Positions 42,406 to 50,536 of a DNA stretch of 64,000 nt are shown one piece after another. The notes below the pieces were generated by a model. That model was not told the origin of the DNA and ran no database searches. It was given only the letters and a program-made list of their open reading frames with translations. The stretch is from Paenibacillus piscarius (GTDB taxonomy: Bacteria > Bacillota > Bacilli > Paenibacillales > Paenibacillaceae), in assembly GCF_022234545.1 (NCBI RefSeq), contig NZ_JAIEUI010000005.1, forward strand, positions 1-64,000. The letters are read 5' to 3'. Numbering within the stretch: the first letter of the stretch is position 1; each line of letters begins with the position of its first letter. The translations under genes were made by a program, and so were the position numbers.

Positions 42406-44154
42406 TTATTCATTCGTCAGGTTATTCTCCACCTGCTGGCGGTCGAACTGCTCACGGTACCAGCCGTTCAGCTCCAGCAGCTCCTGGTGGGTACCCCGCT
42501 CGGTAATATGCCCGCCGTCGAGGACGACGATCAGATCCGCGTGTTCAATAGCCGAGAGGCGGTGGGTGGAGATGAGCGTTGTTTTGCCGCTGCGCTCTTC
42601 GCGGATATTCTCAATAATCTTCGCTTCCGTCCGTGCATCCACGGCGGACAGCGCATCATCCAGAATCAGAATGTCGGGATCGGCAATGAAGGCTCTGGAG
42701 ATCGATACCCGCTGCTTCTGCCCCCCGGAGAGGGAGACGCCGCGTTCGCCGACCATGGTATCCAGACCGTCTGACAAGGTGCCGAGGTCATTCTGGAAGG
42801 CAGCGGCGGTAATGGCCTGCATAATCCGCTCATCGCTGGCCCCGGAATAACCGAATTGGATATTCTCACGCACCGACTTGGAGAACAGAATCTGCTCCTG
42901 CGGAACATAGCCCATCCAGCCATGCAGCTGATCCAGGGCAATCTGGGTAATCGGTACGCCCGAGATCAGAATCTCGCCGGTACCCGCAGGATATTCGTGA
43001 AGCAACTGCTTCAGCAGCGTCGATTTGCCGCTGCCGGTCCGTCCGACGACGCCCAGCGTCTGGCCCTGGGAGAGGGAGAGGCTGACTCCGCTCAGATTGT
43101 CCACGGTAGAGGTGGGATAGCGGAAGGTCACATCCTTCAGTTCGATTGAAGTCGGATAATCGACCTTCACCGGATGAGACACATCCTTGACATCAGGCTT
43201 GGCATTCAGCGTCTCGTCGATCCGCTCCAGCGAAGCGCCGCCGCGCTGCATAATATTGATCAGCTCGCCGATGGCGAACATCGGCCAGACGATCATGCCG
43301 AGATACATATTGAAGGAGACCAGGTCTCCAAGCGTGATCTGGTTACGGAACACGAGGTAGATGCCGTAGGTCAGCGCAATAATATAGCTGAGGCCTACAC
43401 AGAAGCGGATGGTTGGCTCGAAGAAGGCATCGACCCGCGCCACCGCCATATTTTTGCGGTACACATCATCGGTAATGTCAGAGAAGCGCTTCTCGTCGTG
43501 CCGCTCCTGCACATAAGCCCGGATGACCCGGATGCCGGATACCGATTCCAGCACCTGGTCGTTCATGTCGCCGAAGGCATCCTGGGCCAGGCTGTACCGG
43601 TCATGAATAGCTTTGCCGTAGAAGACCATTGCTATTGCAATCAGCGGAAGCGGGATGACCGCTGCCAGCGTCAGCTTCCAGCTCACCAGGAAGCCCATGG
43701 CGAACAGCACAACGGTCAGATAGACGGTCGAATCCACCAGCGTCAGCATGCCGAAGCCGACGGTGACCGCCACCGCACGGATATCATTTGTGGCCCGGGC
43801 CATCAGATCGCCCGTCCGGTTCCGTTCGAAGAAGGCGGGAGTCATTGTCATCAGATGGTTCATGAAGCGCGAGCGCAGCAGGCGCTCGACGAGGTTGGAG
43901 CCTCCAAACAGCTTATGCATCCATATGTAGGTGATCCAGTAAATCGCCAGCAGCATGAAGATGATCATGCCGATGTACTTCATAAGGGAACCTGTGGTAA
44001 TGGAGCCGGTGACGATGTCGTCAATGGCGTTGCCCAGCAGACGCGGAGGCAGCAGTTCAAGCACACCTACCACAATGAGAAGAATAAGGCCTATGGTATA
44101 GCGCCTTTTTTCCCGGCGGAAGAACCAGCCGAGATCGCGGAGTACAGAGAACAA
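42406..44154 (-). CDS. Heterodimeric ABC exporter subunit with degenerate ATPase site (BmrC/YheI-like)
   Basis: A 582-residue half transporter. Six membrane helices are followed by an ATPase domain with Walker A GRTGSGKST, signature VSLSGGQKQRVSISRA and Walker B ILILDDALSAVD: Asp replaces the catalytic Glu, and the partner has the less usual LSAGQ signature. This pairing is known for heterodimeric multidrug exporters (BmrC-BmrD, LmrC-LmrD, TM287-TM288). It starts at TTG 44154. The ribosome site AAGGGA lies in a dyad AAGGG/CCCTT that could fold over it. Upstream lies the attenuator-like leader. Confidence 0.9.
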   Translation of the reverse strand: MFSVLRDLGWFFRREKRRYTIGLILLIVVGVLELLPPRLLGNAIDDIVTGSITTGSLMKYIGMIIFMLLAIYWITYIWMHKLFGGSNLVERLLRSRFMNHLMTMTPAFFERNRTGDLMARATNDIRAVAVTVGFGMLTLVDSTVYLTVVLFAMGFLVSWKLTLAAVIPLPLIAIAMVFYGKAIHDRYSLAQDAFGDMNDQVLESVSGIRVIRAYVQERHDEKRFSDITDDVYRKNMAVARVDAFFEPTIRFCVGLSYIIALTYGIYLVFRNQITLGDLVSFNMYLGMIVWPMFAIGELINIMQRGGASLERIDETLNAKPDVKDVSHPVKVDYPTSIELKDVTFRYPTSTVDNLSGVSLSLSQGQTLGVVGRTGSGKSTLLKQLLHEYPAGTGEILISGVPITQIALDQLHGWMGYVPQEQILFSKSVRENIQFGYSGASDERIMQAITAAAFQNDLGTLSDGLDTMVGERGVSLSGGQKQRVSISRAFIADPDILILDDALSAVDARTEAKIIENIREERSGKTTLISTHRLSAIEHADLIVVLDGGHITERGTHQELLELNGWYREQFDRQQVENNLTNE

Positions 44155-44254
44155 GGGAAATCCCTTCCTTTCGTGTGTAGAATAATGGTTGGCCGGTTTA
44201 ATTAACGAACAGATTCAATGGTTACAGGCAGCGGGTTACTCTAAGGCAGCACAC

Positions 44255-44288
44255 AAAAAAGCGTACCATCCATAAACGGATGATACGC
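44255..44288 (-). terminator. Leader terminator (probable attenuator) upstream of the ABC exporter genes
   Basis: On the minus strand GCGTATCATCC and GGATGGTACGC pair around GTTTAT and are followed by six T residues (44255-44260). It lies about 100 bases before the ABC gene start and downstream of a short leader ORF. Confidence 0.75.
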
Positions 44289-44304
44289 CTGTAATTGCGG
44301 CTAT

Positions 44305-44339
44305 CATGTCCACGGTGCTGTAGGCAGCACAGAGACATG
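44305..44339 (-). other. Second leader hairpin
   Basis: CATGTC/GACATG outer and GTGCTG/CAGCAC inner arms with loop TAGG on the plus-strand view. The GTGCTGCC text is repeated just after the terminator, so alternative pairings are possible. Confidence 0.6.
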
Positions 44340-44392
44340 GAAGAGATGAATCCGGACTGTGACTCATACGGTACGCGGAACACGCATGAATC

Positions 44393-44485
44393 TCAGCAAT
44401 TCTCCACTGCTCGGGCTGCTTCGGTATTCAGTTGAATGTTGCTGTCCATATCGACGGGGAAGTACACCAATTCAATGTTAAACAC
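44393..44485 (-). CDS. Leader peptide candidate of the ABC exporter operon
   Basis: A 30-codon ORF from GTG 44485 to TGA 44393. It encodes MFNIELVYFPVDMDSNIQL followed by NTEAARAVENC. AAAGGGTGAT lies about 4-8 bases upstream. The reading frame is open further upstream to 44701, but that part overlaps the promoter and carries no site. The position, between a sigma-A promoter and an intrinsic terminator, matches the leader peptide BmrB of bmrB-bmrC-bmrD in B. subtilis, where ribosome stalling by antibiotics prevents termination. Sequence homology to BmrB was not established. Confidence 0.55.
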   Translation of the reverse strand: MFNIELVYFPVDMDSNIQLNTEAARAVENC

Positions 44486-44541
44486 CGAGATCACCCTTTC
44501 TTGTTTGTGGTAATTAATTGAAGACGTTTCGTTATGTTCAG

Positions 44542-44571
44542 AGTTTATCATCACCTTTTGAGAAATGTCAA
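44542..44571 (-). promoter_or_regulatory. Sigma-A promoter of the ABC leader
   Basis: On the minus strand, TTGACA (44566-44571), 18 bases, TAAACT (44542-44547). The RNA would start about 44535 and contain the leader ORF and both hairpins. Confidence 0.65.
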
Positions 44572-44604
44572 ATGTATTTTTGAGATGCTTCTTAAACAAG
44601 GCAT

Positions 44605-44633
44605 TTGGTAAAAGGATGTTTTTTGGGTATGAT
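44605..44633 (+). promoter_or_regulatory. Promoter of the HesB-like gene
   Basis: TTGGTA (44605-44610), 17 bases, TATGAT (44628-44633). It is back to back with the ABC leader promoter. Confidence 0.4.
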
Positions 44634-44660
44634 GGAGAGATAGGGGAGGAGGGTATTGAG

Positions 44661-44963
44661 ATGAACATCATGATTAGTCCGCAGGCAGCCGCCTGGTTCA
44701 AGCGGGAGCTTAGCCTCCGGGACGGGGCGCATATCCGGTTGTTTCCCCGGTACAGCTCCGGCGGCGGCCTGCATCCCGGCTTCTCGCTGGGGATAGCAAA
44801 CGAGCAGCCGGCCCGTCCCGCTGCAGCGTTCGAGCAGGATCACCTTACTTTCTATATGGAAGAGCAGGACCTGTGGTATCTGGAAGGGTACAATTTGTCC
44901 ATTGTCTATGCAGAAGCTGAGGATGATATTGAATACCGGTATGAGCCGGTGCCGGTCGTCTGA
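44661..44963 (+). CDS. HesB/YneR-like protein
   Basis: A 100-residue small beta-rich protein. Its length and the pattern ISPQAAAWFKRELSLRDGAHI at the N-terminus and DLWYLEGYNLSIVYAEAEDD near the C-terminus match the YneR/HesB-like family of Bacillales. These proteins share the fold of A-type Fe-S carriers but lack the three cluster cysteines; none is present here, so Fe-S binding is unlikely. ATG 44661 lies 8 bases after GGAGGAGGG. It has its own promoter and is divergent from the ABC operon. The function is unknown. Confidence 0.8.
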   Translation: MNIMISPQAAAWFKRELSLRDGAHIRLFPRYSSGGGLHPGFSLGIANEQPARPAAAFEQDHLTFYMEEQDLWYLEGYNLSIVYAEAEDDIEYRYEPVPVV

Positions 44964-45013
44964 GCTGAATAGATGCAGCGCATGGCCGGCTCCCGCAGGG
45001 GGCGGGAAGCGTG

Positions 45014-45041
45014 GAAGCCCTTGCCGCAAGGCAAGGGCTTC
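45014..45041. other. Perfect 12-bp hairpin with GCAA tetraloop
   Basis: GAAGCCCTTGCC and GGCAAGGGCTTC with a GNRA-type GCAA loop. There is no T tract on either strand, so it may be a weak bidirectional terminator between convergent genes or an RNA structural element. Confidence 0.5.
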
Positions 45042-45088
45042 TGCACGGGGTGATAGGGTAGGAATTCACCGGAACAGACCGGAAGGCA

Positions 45089-45604
45089 TCAAGGGGAGCT
45101 GCGGAAGGTCTCTTCCTCCATCGCGAACTCGAAATCGTCGATATCATACACCTGGACGGGGACTCCGCCTTCGATGATGCGCTGAATCAGCTCGAACTGG
45201 TCGGTAAGAATCGGCAACTTCTCACGCTGGGATGTCAGCAGCAGCTCAGTCTCAATCGGGTCGAACGCTTCCCCGTAGGAGGCATTATCTACGCTGTTGA
45301 TAATCGTAAGCTGTGCCTGGCCGCCCAGCAGAATGCCGGAGCTCTTGGCCCAGGGAATATTCAGGCAGCGGTTGATCTTCTTGGCATTCAGCGGTTCCTC
45401 GAAATAGTCAATCAGCTCACGGATCCGGAGTCTGACATGCTGGTCATCATCCGCCTGGCTCATCACAGGCTCCTTGCTGTCCCGCAGCTCGTACAGCTCC
45501 ATGATTGTGGTATAAGGCACTATATATTCTACAGGGCTTCGCGGGCTGAGAAGCTGGCCGTAAATCGCCATCATGACGGCTTCCGTCACAAATTGTCTGG
45601 GCAT
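45089..45604 (-). CDS. Conserved-looking protein of unknown function
   Basis: A 171-residue cytosolic protein starting at ATG 45604 with AGGAGG 6 bases upstream; ATG 45607 is also possible. The frame is open to 45940 but that part overlaps the opposite ABC gene and has no site. The sequence begins MPRQFVTEAVMMAIYGQLL and contains no cysteine cluster or membrane helix; an acidic C-terminus (VYDIDDFEFAMEEE) ends it. I do not recognise the family. It is divergent from the single-chain ABC exporter. Confidence 0.7.
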   Translation of the reverse strand: MPRQFVTEAVMMAIYGQLLSPRSPVEYIVPYTTIMELYELRDSKEPVMSQADDDQHVRLRIRELIDYFEEPLNAKKINRCLNIPWAKSSGILLGGQAQLTIINSVDNASYGEAFDPIETELLLTSQREKLPILTDQFELIQRIIEGGVPVQVYDIDDFEFAMEEETFRSSP

Positions 45605-45722
45605 CATTATCCTCCTGAATTTCGGTACTGCACTTCTTGCTAATAAAAATATCAAAACATTGCAGCGCGCAAATGTCAACTGTGCCCTGATAAAGAACGA
45701 ATTGGAAAGGACCTGAAGAGCT

Positions 45723-47471
45723 GTGAAGTCATGGAAATCATATTTTACCTTCGTAAGGCCGTACATGAAGCTGATTATTGTTACCCTGATTATCGGGATG
45801 GTCAAGTTCAGCATTCCGCTGACGCTGCCGATGATTCTGAAGTATGTGGTTGATGAGCTGCTGGGCAATCCCGCTTTGCCGGTGGCGGAGAGAGTCTCTA
45901 AGCTGATGATGGTGCTGGGCGGCTCGCTCGTGCTGTTCATCCTGGTCCGCGGCCCGGTGGAGTATTACCGCCAGTACTTCGCCCAATGGATCACAAGCAA
46001 GGTGTTATTTGATATGCGCAACCGGCTCTATGCCCATCTGCAGCGGCTCTCCCTGCGCTACTACCAGAATACGAAGGTAGGTGAGGCCATCTCCAGATTC
46101 ATCAACGATGTGGAGCAGTCGAAGAACTTAGTGGAAGTGGGCATGATGAACGTCTGGCTGGATATGTTCACGCTGCTGTTCGCGCTGGGGTTCATGCTCT
46201 ATCTCAATCCGGTGCTGACGCTGGTGGCAATTGCGGTGCTGCCGCTCTACGGGATCGCCGTGAACACACTGTACAAACGGCTTAAGGTGCTGACCAAGGA
46301 CCGGTCCCAGGCGCTTGCCGTCATTCAGGGATATTTACATGAGCGGATTCAGGGGATTGCGGTGATCCGGAGCTTCACAATGGAGCGGGTGGACCAGCGG
46401 CAATTCGAGGACATCAACGGCAGATTCCTGCAAAAAGCGATGGCCCAGACGCGCTGGAACGCCTTCACCTTCGCCATTATTAATACCTTGACCGATATTG
46501 CGCCGCTGCTTGTCATCGGTTACGGGGGCTATCAGGTGATCCAGGGCCATCTGACCCTTGGCACCTTCGTGGCGTTCTTCGGCTACCTGGACCGGATGTA
46601 TGCGCCGCTGCGCCGCCTGATCAATTCCTCGACCGTGCTGACCCAGGCCTCCGCTTCGCTTGAACGGGTGCTTGAGCTGCTGAATGAGCCTTATGATATA
46701 GTCGATGCGCCGGGAGCGCAGCCGCTGCTGAACGCCTCCGGGGAGATAGAATTCCGCAAGGTCTGGTTCAAATACGGGGATGAGCACGACTGGGTGCTGC
46801 GTAATATTGATCTCAGCATAGCTCCGGGGCAGACGGTGGCTCTGGTCGGGATGAGCGGAGGCGGCAAATCCTCGCTGATCAGCCTGATTCCGCGCTTCTA
46901 CGACATCAGCGAAGGCAGTCTCCGCCTGGACGGACGGGATGTCCGGGAGCTGACCCAGGAGAGCCTGCGGCGGACGGTGGGGATGGTGCTCCAGGATAAC
47001 TTCCTGTTCAGTGGCTCGGTCCGCGATAACATTCTGTTTGGCAATCCGGACGCGGGGGAAGAGGAGCTTGTGCAGGCGGCCAAGTCAGCGAACGCCCATG
47101 ACTTCATCATGCAGCTGCCGGAGGGCTATGATACCGAGGTCGGAGAGCGCGGAGTGAAGTTATCCGGCGGACAGAAGCAGCGGGTGGCGATTGCCCGCGT
47201 CTTCCTGAAGGATCCCAAGGTGCTGATCCTGGATGAAGCGACTTCTGCGCTCGACCTGGAATCGGAGCATCTGATCCAGCAGGCGCTGCAGGCGCTCTCC
47301 TCCGAGCGGACCACGCTGATTGTCGCCCACAGGCTGTCCACAATCACCCATGCGGACCAGATCATTGTGCTGGAGAACGGGGAGATCACCGAGCGCGGAA
47401 CCCATGAGGAGCTGATGGGGCTTGGAGGCAGCTATGCGCGGCTGTTCAACGTACAGCACCTGAATGTCTAG
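45723..47471 (+). CDS. Homodimeric-type ABC multidrug/lipid exporter
   Basis: A 582-residue full half-transporter of the MsbA/BmrA type. The membrane domain starts FTFVRPYMKLIIVTLIIGM and has six helices. The ATPase domain carries Walker A GMSGGGKSS, signature KLSGGQKQRVAIARV, Walker B VLILDEATSALD with catalytic Glu and AHRLST, all canonical, so it can act as a homodimer, in contrast to the pair downstream of 40.3 kb. The start is GTG 45723. It probably exports amphipathic compounds, but cargo is not predicted. Confidence 0.9.
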   Translation: MKSWKSYFTFVRPYMKLIIVTLIIGMVKFSIPLTLPMILKYVVDELLGNPALPVAERVSKLMMVLGGSLVLFILVRGPVEYYRQYFAQWITSKVLFDMRNRLYAHLQRLSLRYYQNTKVGEAISRFINDVEQSKNLVEVGMMNVWLDMFTLLFALGFMLYLNPVLTLVAIAVLPLYGIAVNTLYKRLKVLTKDRSQALAVIQGYLHERIQGIAVIRSFTMERVDQRQFEDINGRFLQKAMAQTRWNAFTFAIINTLTDIAPLLVIGYGGYQVIQGHLTLGTFVAFFGYLDRMYAPLRRLINSSTVLTQASASLERVLELLNEPYDIVDAPGAQPLLNASGEIEFRKVWFKYGDEHDWVLRNIDLSIAPGQTVALVGMSGGGKSSLISLIPRFYDISEGSLRLDGRDVRELTQESLRRTVGMVLQDNFLFSGSVRDNILFGNPDAGEEELVQAAKSANAHDFIMQLPEGYDTEVGERGVKLSGGQKQRVAIARVFLKDPKVLILDEATSALDLESEHLIQQALQALSSERTTLIVAHRLSTITHADQIIVLENGEITERGTHEELMGLGGSYARLFNVQHLNV

Positions 47472-47508
47472 CAGAAGCAGAGCCCGCCAAGAATCTGCAC
47501 CTTAATCA

Positions 47509-47551
47509 AACAGGCTGCAAGCTCACCCGGATCGGTGGCTTGCAGCCTGTT
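47509..47551. terminator. Bidirectional terminator
   Basis: AACAGGCTGCAAGC/GCTTGCAGCCTGTT with a 15-base loop between convergent genes. TTTGATT follows on the minus strand. Confidence 0.75.
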
Positions 47552-47576
47552 GCGGTTAGATTCAGGAAGCGTCAGC

Positions 47577-48020
47577 CTACATCCGCCCGATCAGCAGGGA
47601 CAGGATGCCGGCGGCGATCAGCGGCCCGACCGGCACGCCCTTGAACAGGGCCACGCCAAGAACTGTGCCGATCAGCAGTCCGGCGACAATGGTCGGCTGG
47701 CTGCCCATCAGGGCCGCACCGCGTCCGCCGAGGTAAGCGACGAGCATTCCCACGCCGATAGCGGCCAGCGACTTCCAGTTCAGAAACGATTGGCCTACCG
47801 TCTGCAAGGAGATTTTGCCGCTGGCGAGCGGTGTCATGACCCCGATGGTCAGGATGATCACGCCGGCGGTCAGCCCGTACTTCTCCAGCCAGGGAAAAGC
47901 CTGCTGCAGCCCGAGCACCCGGATCAGCAGCAGCACCACCATCGCGATGGTGATCGGGGAGTTGCTGCTGATAATCCCCAGTGCCGCCAGACCCAGCAGC
48001 AGTAGTGAGGTGATATCCAT
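47577..48020 (-). CDS. DUF441 membrane protein (YtwI-like)
   Basis: A protein of about 147 residues with four hydrophobic segments ([35 protein letters not shown] and [16 protein letters not shown]). The conserved patterns [20 protein letters not shown] and [16 protein letters not shown] are typical of DUF441. The start is ATG 48020; GTG 48032 lies too close to AAGGAG. Function is unknown. It is the first gene downstream of ypdA on the same strand, only 21 bases away. Confidence 0.85.
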   Translation of the reverse strand: MDITSLLLLGLAALGIISSNSPITIAMVVLLLIRVLGLQQAFPWLEKYGLTAGVIILTIGVMTPLASGKISLQTVGQSFLNWKSLAAIGVGMLVAYLGGRGAALMGSQPTIVAGLLIGTVLGVALFKGVPVGPLIAAGILSLLIGRM

Positions 48021-48041
48021 TACAGAGAACACACTCCTTCT

Positions 48042-49028
48042 CTATTTCTGCCGTTTGCTTACAATATGATCGGCAATCAGCCTGCCATGCCCGCGTCCGC
48101 TCTCAATGAACACTTCATTGGCATTGCGCCCCGAAGCGATAACGCCGGCGACATAGATGCCGGGAATATTGCTCTCCATTGTGGACGGGTCGAAGGCCGG
48201 CTTATCCAGCGAGTCGTCCATAAGCACGCCGGCGGAGGATAACAGGGCTCTGCTTGGACGGAAGCCGGTCATGGCGAGGACGAAGTCATTATCAAGCTCA
48301 CGGCTCTCCCCGCTGGCGCCGGTTACAACGACAGATGCCGGGGTTATCTCCGTCACGCGGGATTCAAGATGCAGCGTGATGTTCCCCTTCTGCACCATAC
48401 CCTCGAATACCGGACGCACCCAGGGCTTGATATTATCCGAGATACTGCTGCCTCTATAGACCATGTCCACCTTCGCGCCGACTCTGATCAGCTCCAGGGC
48501 GGCATCCACCGCCGAGTTGCTGCCGCCAATGACAGTGACCTTCATCCCGGTATAGGGATGGGCTTCACCGAAATAGTGGGTTACCTTGGGCAGCTCCTCC
48601 CCTGGAATCCCGATCAGGTTCGGCTGGTCGAAGTAGCCGGTCGAGATGACCACATTCGCTGCGCTGCGGGTCTGCTCTTCACCGCGCTTGTTGACCGTAT
48701 GTATGAGGAATGTTCCGTCTTCCTGCGGCTGGACGGACAGCGCTTCTTCATAGGCGGCGATATCGAGCTTATGCTGGGCAGCCGCGCGGCGGTAATAGAC
48801 CAGCGCCTCATGGCGGTACGGCTTGTCATTCGGAGAGGTGAAGGGCACATCTCCGATCTCAAGCAGCGGTGCAGTACTGAAAAACTGCATGTTCGTCGGA
48901 TACAAGTAAATGGAGTGCACAATGAAGTTCTTCTCGATAATCAGGCTGGACAGCCCCTGGCGCTGGCATTCTATGGCGGCGGAGAGCCCGCAGGGGCCGG
49001 CGCCGATAATAATAACGTCTTTCATCAT
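48042..49028 (-). CDS. ypdA: YpdA family bacillithiol disulfide reductase
   Basis: A 328-residue FAD/NADPH-dependent oxidoreductase. The FAD loop IIIGAGPCGLSAAIECQRQG lies at the N-terminus and a second nucleotide loop VIGGSNSAVDAALELIRVG near residue 160 binds NADPH. In bacillithiol-making bacteria YpdA reduces oxidised bacillithiol. ATG 49028 has GGGAGG 8 bases upstream. It is divergent from the ArsR gene and precedes the DUF441 gene. No classical CxxC disulfide motif is seen, as usual in YpdA. Confidence 0.88.
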   Translation of the reverse strand: MMKDVIIIGAGPCGLSAAIECQRQGLSSLIIEKNFIVHSIYLYPTNMQFFSTAPLLEIGDVPFTSPNDKPYRHEALVYYRRAAAQHKLDIAAYEEALSVQPQEDGTFLIHTVNKRGEEQTRSAANVVISTGYFDQPNLIGIPGEELPKVTHYFGEAHPYTGMKVTVIGGSNSAVDAALELIRVGAKVDMVYRGSSISDNIKPWVRPVFEGMVQKGNITLHLESRVTEITPASVVVTGASGESRELDNDFVLAMTGFRPSRALLSSAGVLMDDSLDKPAFDPSTMESNIPGIYVAGVIASGRNANEVFIESGRGHGRLIADHIVSKRQK

Positions 49029-49121
49029 CACTATGTCCTCCCAGGTTAGTATTCTATTCAGTAAATGGTACATTATATTTTTGTTTTTTGCTATTGCGGG
49101 CCAAAAGGGGCGAATGAATGG

Positions 49122-49150
49122 TTGCAGGATGACTAATATGGGTATATAAT
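49122..49150 (+). promoter_or_regulatory. Sigma-A promoter of the ArsR gene
   Basis: TTGCAG (49122-49127), 17 bases, TATAAT (49145-49150). Confidence 0.7.
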
Positions 49151-49165
49151 TAGATATATATCTAA
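49150..49165. promoter_or_regulatory. Perfect 16-bp palindrome overlapping the -10
   Basis: TTAGATATATATCTAA abuts the -10 of the ArsR-type gene, the typical position of an autoregulatory ArsR operator. Expected to be bound by the product of the next gene. Confidence 0.6.
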
Positions 49166-49203
49166 AATAAGTATTCAGGATTATTTACTGGAGTGTGGTC
49201 CGT

Positions 49204-49800
49204 TTGCAATTAGACAAAATCGTCGCTTATCACAAGGCCTTATCCGATCCGACCCGGCTGAAGATGCTGCTCCTCTTGTCCAGAGGTGAGCTGCACGGAC
49301 ATGCGCTGGCCGAGAAGCTGAATCTGTCCCAGCCCACAGTTACGCATCATGCCGCCAAGCTGCGCGAAGCTGCTCTGATTTCGGAACGCAGGGACAAGAA
49401 CATCGTTTATTTTAAGCTGAATCCCGAGTTTATCCAGGTAGGCTCTGACGCTTCGCTGAAATTTATTTTTGCCAAGGGGGTGGAAGAGATGGAGGAAGTA
49501 TCACCTGAGCACAGTCTGAAGGAATCTGTGCTCCGCAATTTTTTTGCCAAGGACGGCCGTTTGCGGCAGATCCCCTCGCAGTACAAGAAGAAGCTGATTG
49601 CGCTGCAATACATGGTTGAGAAGCTCGAACCCGGAGTGATCTATTCGGAGAGAGAGATCAACGAGTTTATCAAGCCGTTTCACGATGATTACGCTACGAT
49701 CCGCCGTGAGTTCATCATGCACCAGTTCATGTACCGGGAGAATGACCGTTATGAGCTGAACCCGCCGGAGCTCTGGACTCACTGGGAAAATGTCAAATAA
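49204..49800 (+). CDS. ArsR family regulator with C-terminal DUF2087 domain
   Basis: A 198-residue protein. The N-terminal winged helix reads LSDPTRLKMLLLLSRGELHG followed by LSQPTVTHHAAKLREAALI. The C-terminal DUF2087 domain (LRQIPSQYKKKLIALQYMVEKL, GVIYSEREINEFIKPFHDDYATIRREFI) is known from Bacillus regulators. The usual metal-binding cysteines are absent, so it probably senses something other than arsenic. TTG 49204 is 10 bases behind GGAG. It may control itself and perhaps the divergent ypdA. Confidence 0.85.
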   Translation: MQLDKIVAYHKALSDPTRLKMLLLLSRGELHGHALAEKLNLSQPTVTHHAAKLREAALISERRDKNIVYFKLNPEFIQVGSDASLKFIFAKGVEEMEEVSPEHSLKESVLRNFFAKDGRLRQIPSQYKKKLIALQYMVEKLEPGVIYSEREINEFIKPFHDDYATIRREFIMHQFMYRENDRYELNPPELWTHWENVK

Positions 49801-49921
49801 TGATCTAATTGATGGGGATTTTTTGTGACAAGTGTGAAACTGCTGATTAATTGTTAGAATAACGAATAAAATGTAATTGTAAGCGTTATCTGACAGATCC
49901 TTAGGAAAGGAGATTTTCAGT

Positions 49922-50380
49922 ATGCTATTCAAACGTGCCAAAAAAAATAAATCACCCGTCGCCCCTACTGTAACGTTGCCGCAGATCAAACAGGCTGTGA
50001 GGCAATTTGAAGAAGATATGCCCGCTCCCATTAACCGCACCGCTCTGATCCAGGAGGATAAGAGCATTGATCTGAGCCGGCTTAAGAGGTATCTGGGCGG
50101 CGTCCCGGAGCAGAAGTTCTATATGTCGAGCGAGACGTTTGAGATTTTTGAAGAGGCTGACAAGCTGGTTCCGTATTATCTGGATATGGTGCAGTCGGCG
50201 GTAGATAATTACATCAGTGACACCGGCAAGCTGCCGCTGCTTGAGGATGCCTGGCTGCCGGAGGTGCACTACCGCCTGCTGGCGACGGAGCGTTATCTGA
50301 AGGAGACTCCGCCGTTTCCGCTCTACATTACCGACGAGGAAATGATGCTGACGCATCGCCCGGAGCATTTTGAATCCTAA
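49922..50380 (+). CDS. Hypothetical protein, possibly DUF3939
   Basis: A 152-residue cytosolic protein with a basic start (MLFKRAKKNKS) and predominantly helical remainder, acidic, without cysteine or transmembrane helix. AAAGGAGA lies 8-9 bases upstream of ATG 49922. The size and pattern fit Bacillales proteins of the DUF3939 type, though I cannot be sure. A strong terminator follows. Function is unknown. Confidence 0.7.
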   Translation: MLFKRAKKNKSPVAPTVTLPQIKQAVRQFEEDMPAPINRTALIQEDKSIDLSRLKRYLGGVPEQKFYMSSETFEIFEEADKLVPYYLDMVQSAVDNYISDTGKLPLLEDAWLPEVHYRLLATERYLKETPPFPLYITDEEMMLTHRPEHFES

Positions 50381-50408
50381 AAGTGCGCTGAGCTTATCCG
50401 GAATATAC

Positions 50409-50460
50409 AGGCTATTCTGTGGAAGGAGGCTTACAGCCTCTGAAGCGGAAATAGCCTTTT
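50409..50460 (+). terminator. Terminator
   Basis: AGGCTATT/AATAGCCT outer arms with an inner GAGGC/GCCTC stem, followed by TTTCTTCG. Confidence 0.75.
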
Positions 50461-50536
50461 CTTCGTTCCCCGGGCCGTAGTACAATGAATCTCTGATGCT
50501 AGACTGCCAGAATCGAATACACAGGGGGATGTAAGC

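Noticed and set aside
44486..44701. Upstream part of the 102-codon frame on the minus strand
   Set aside because: It overlaps the promoter of the leader and the HesB-like gene start, and the ribosome site favours GTG 44485.
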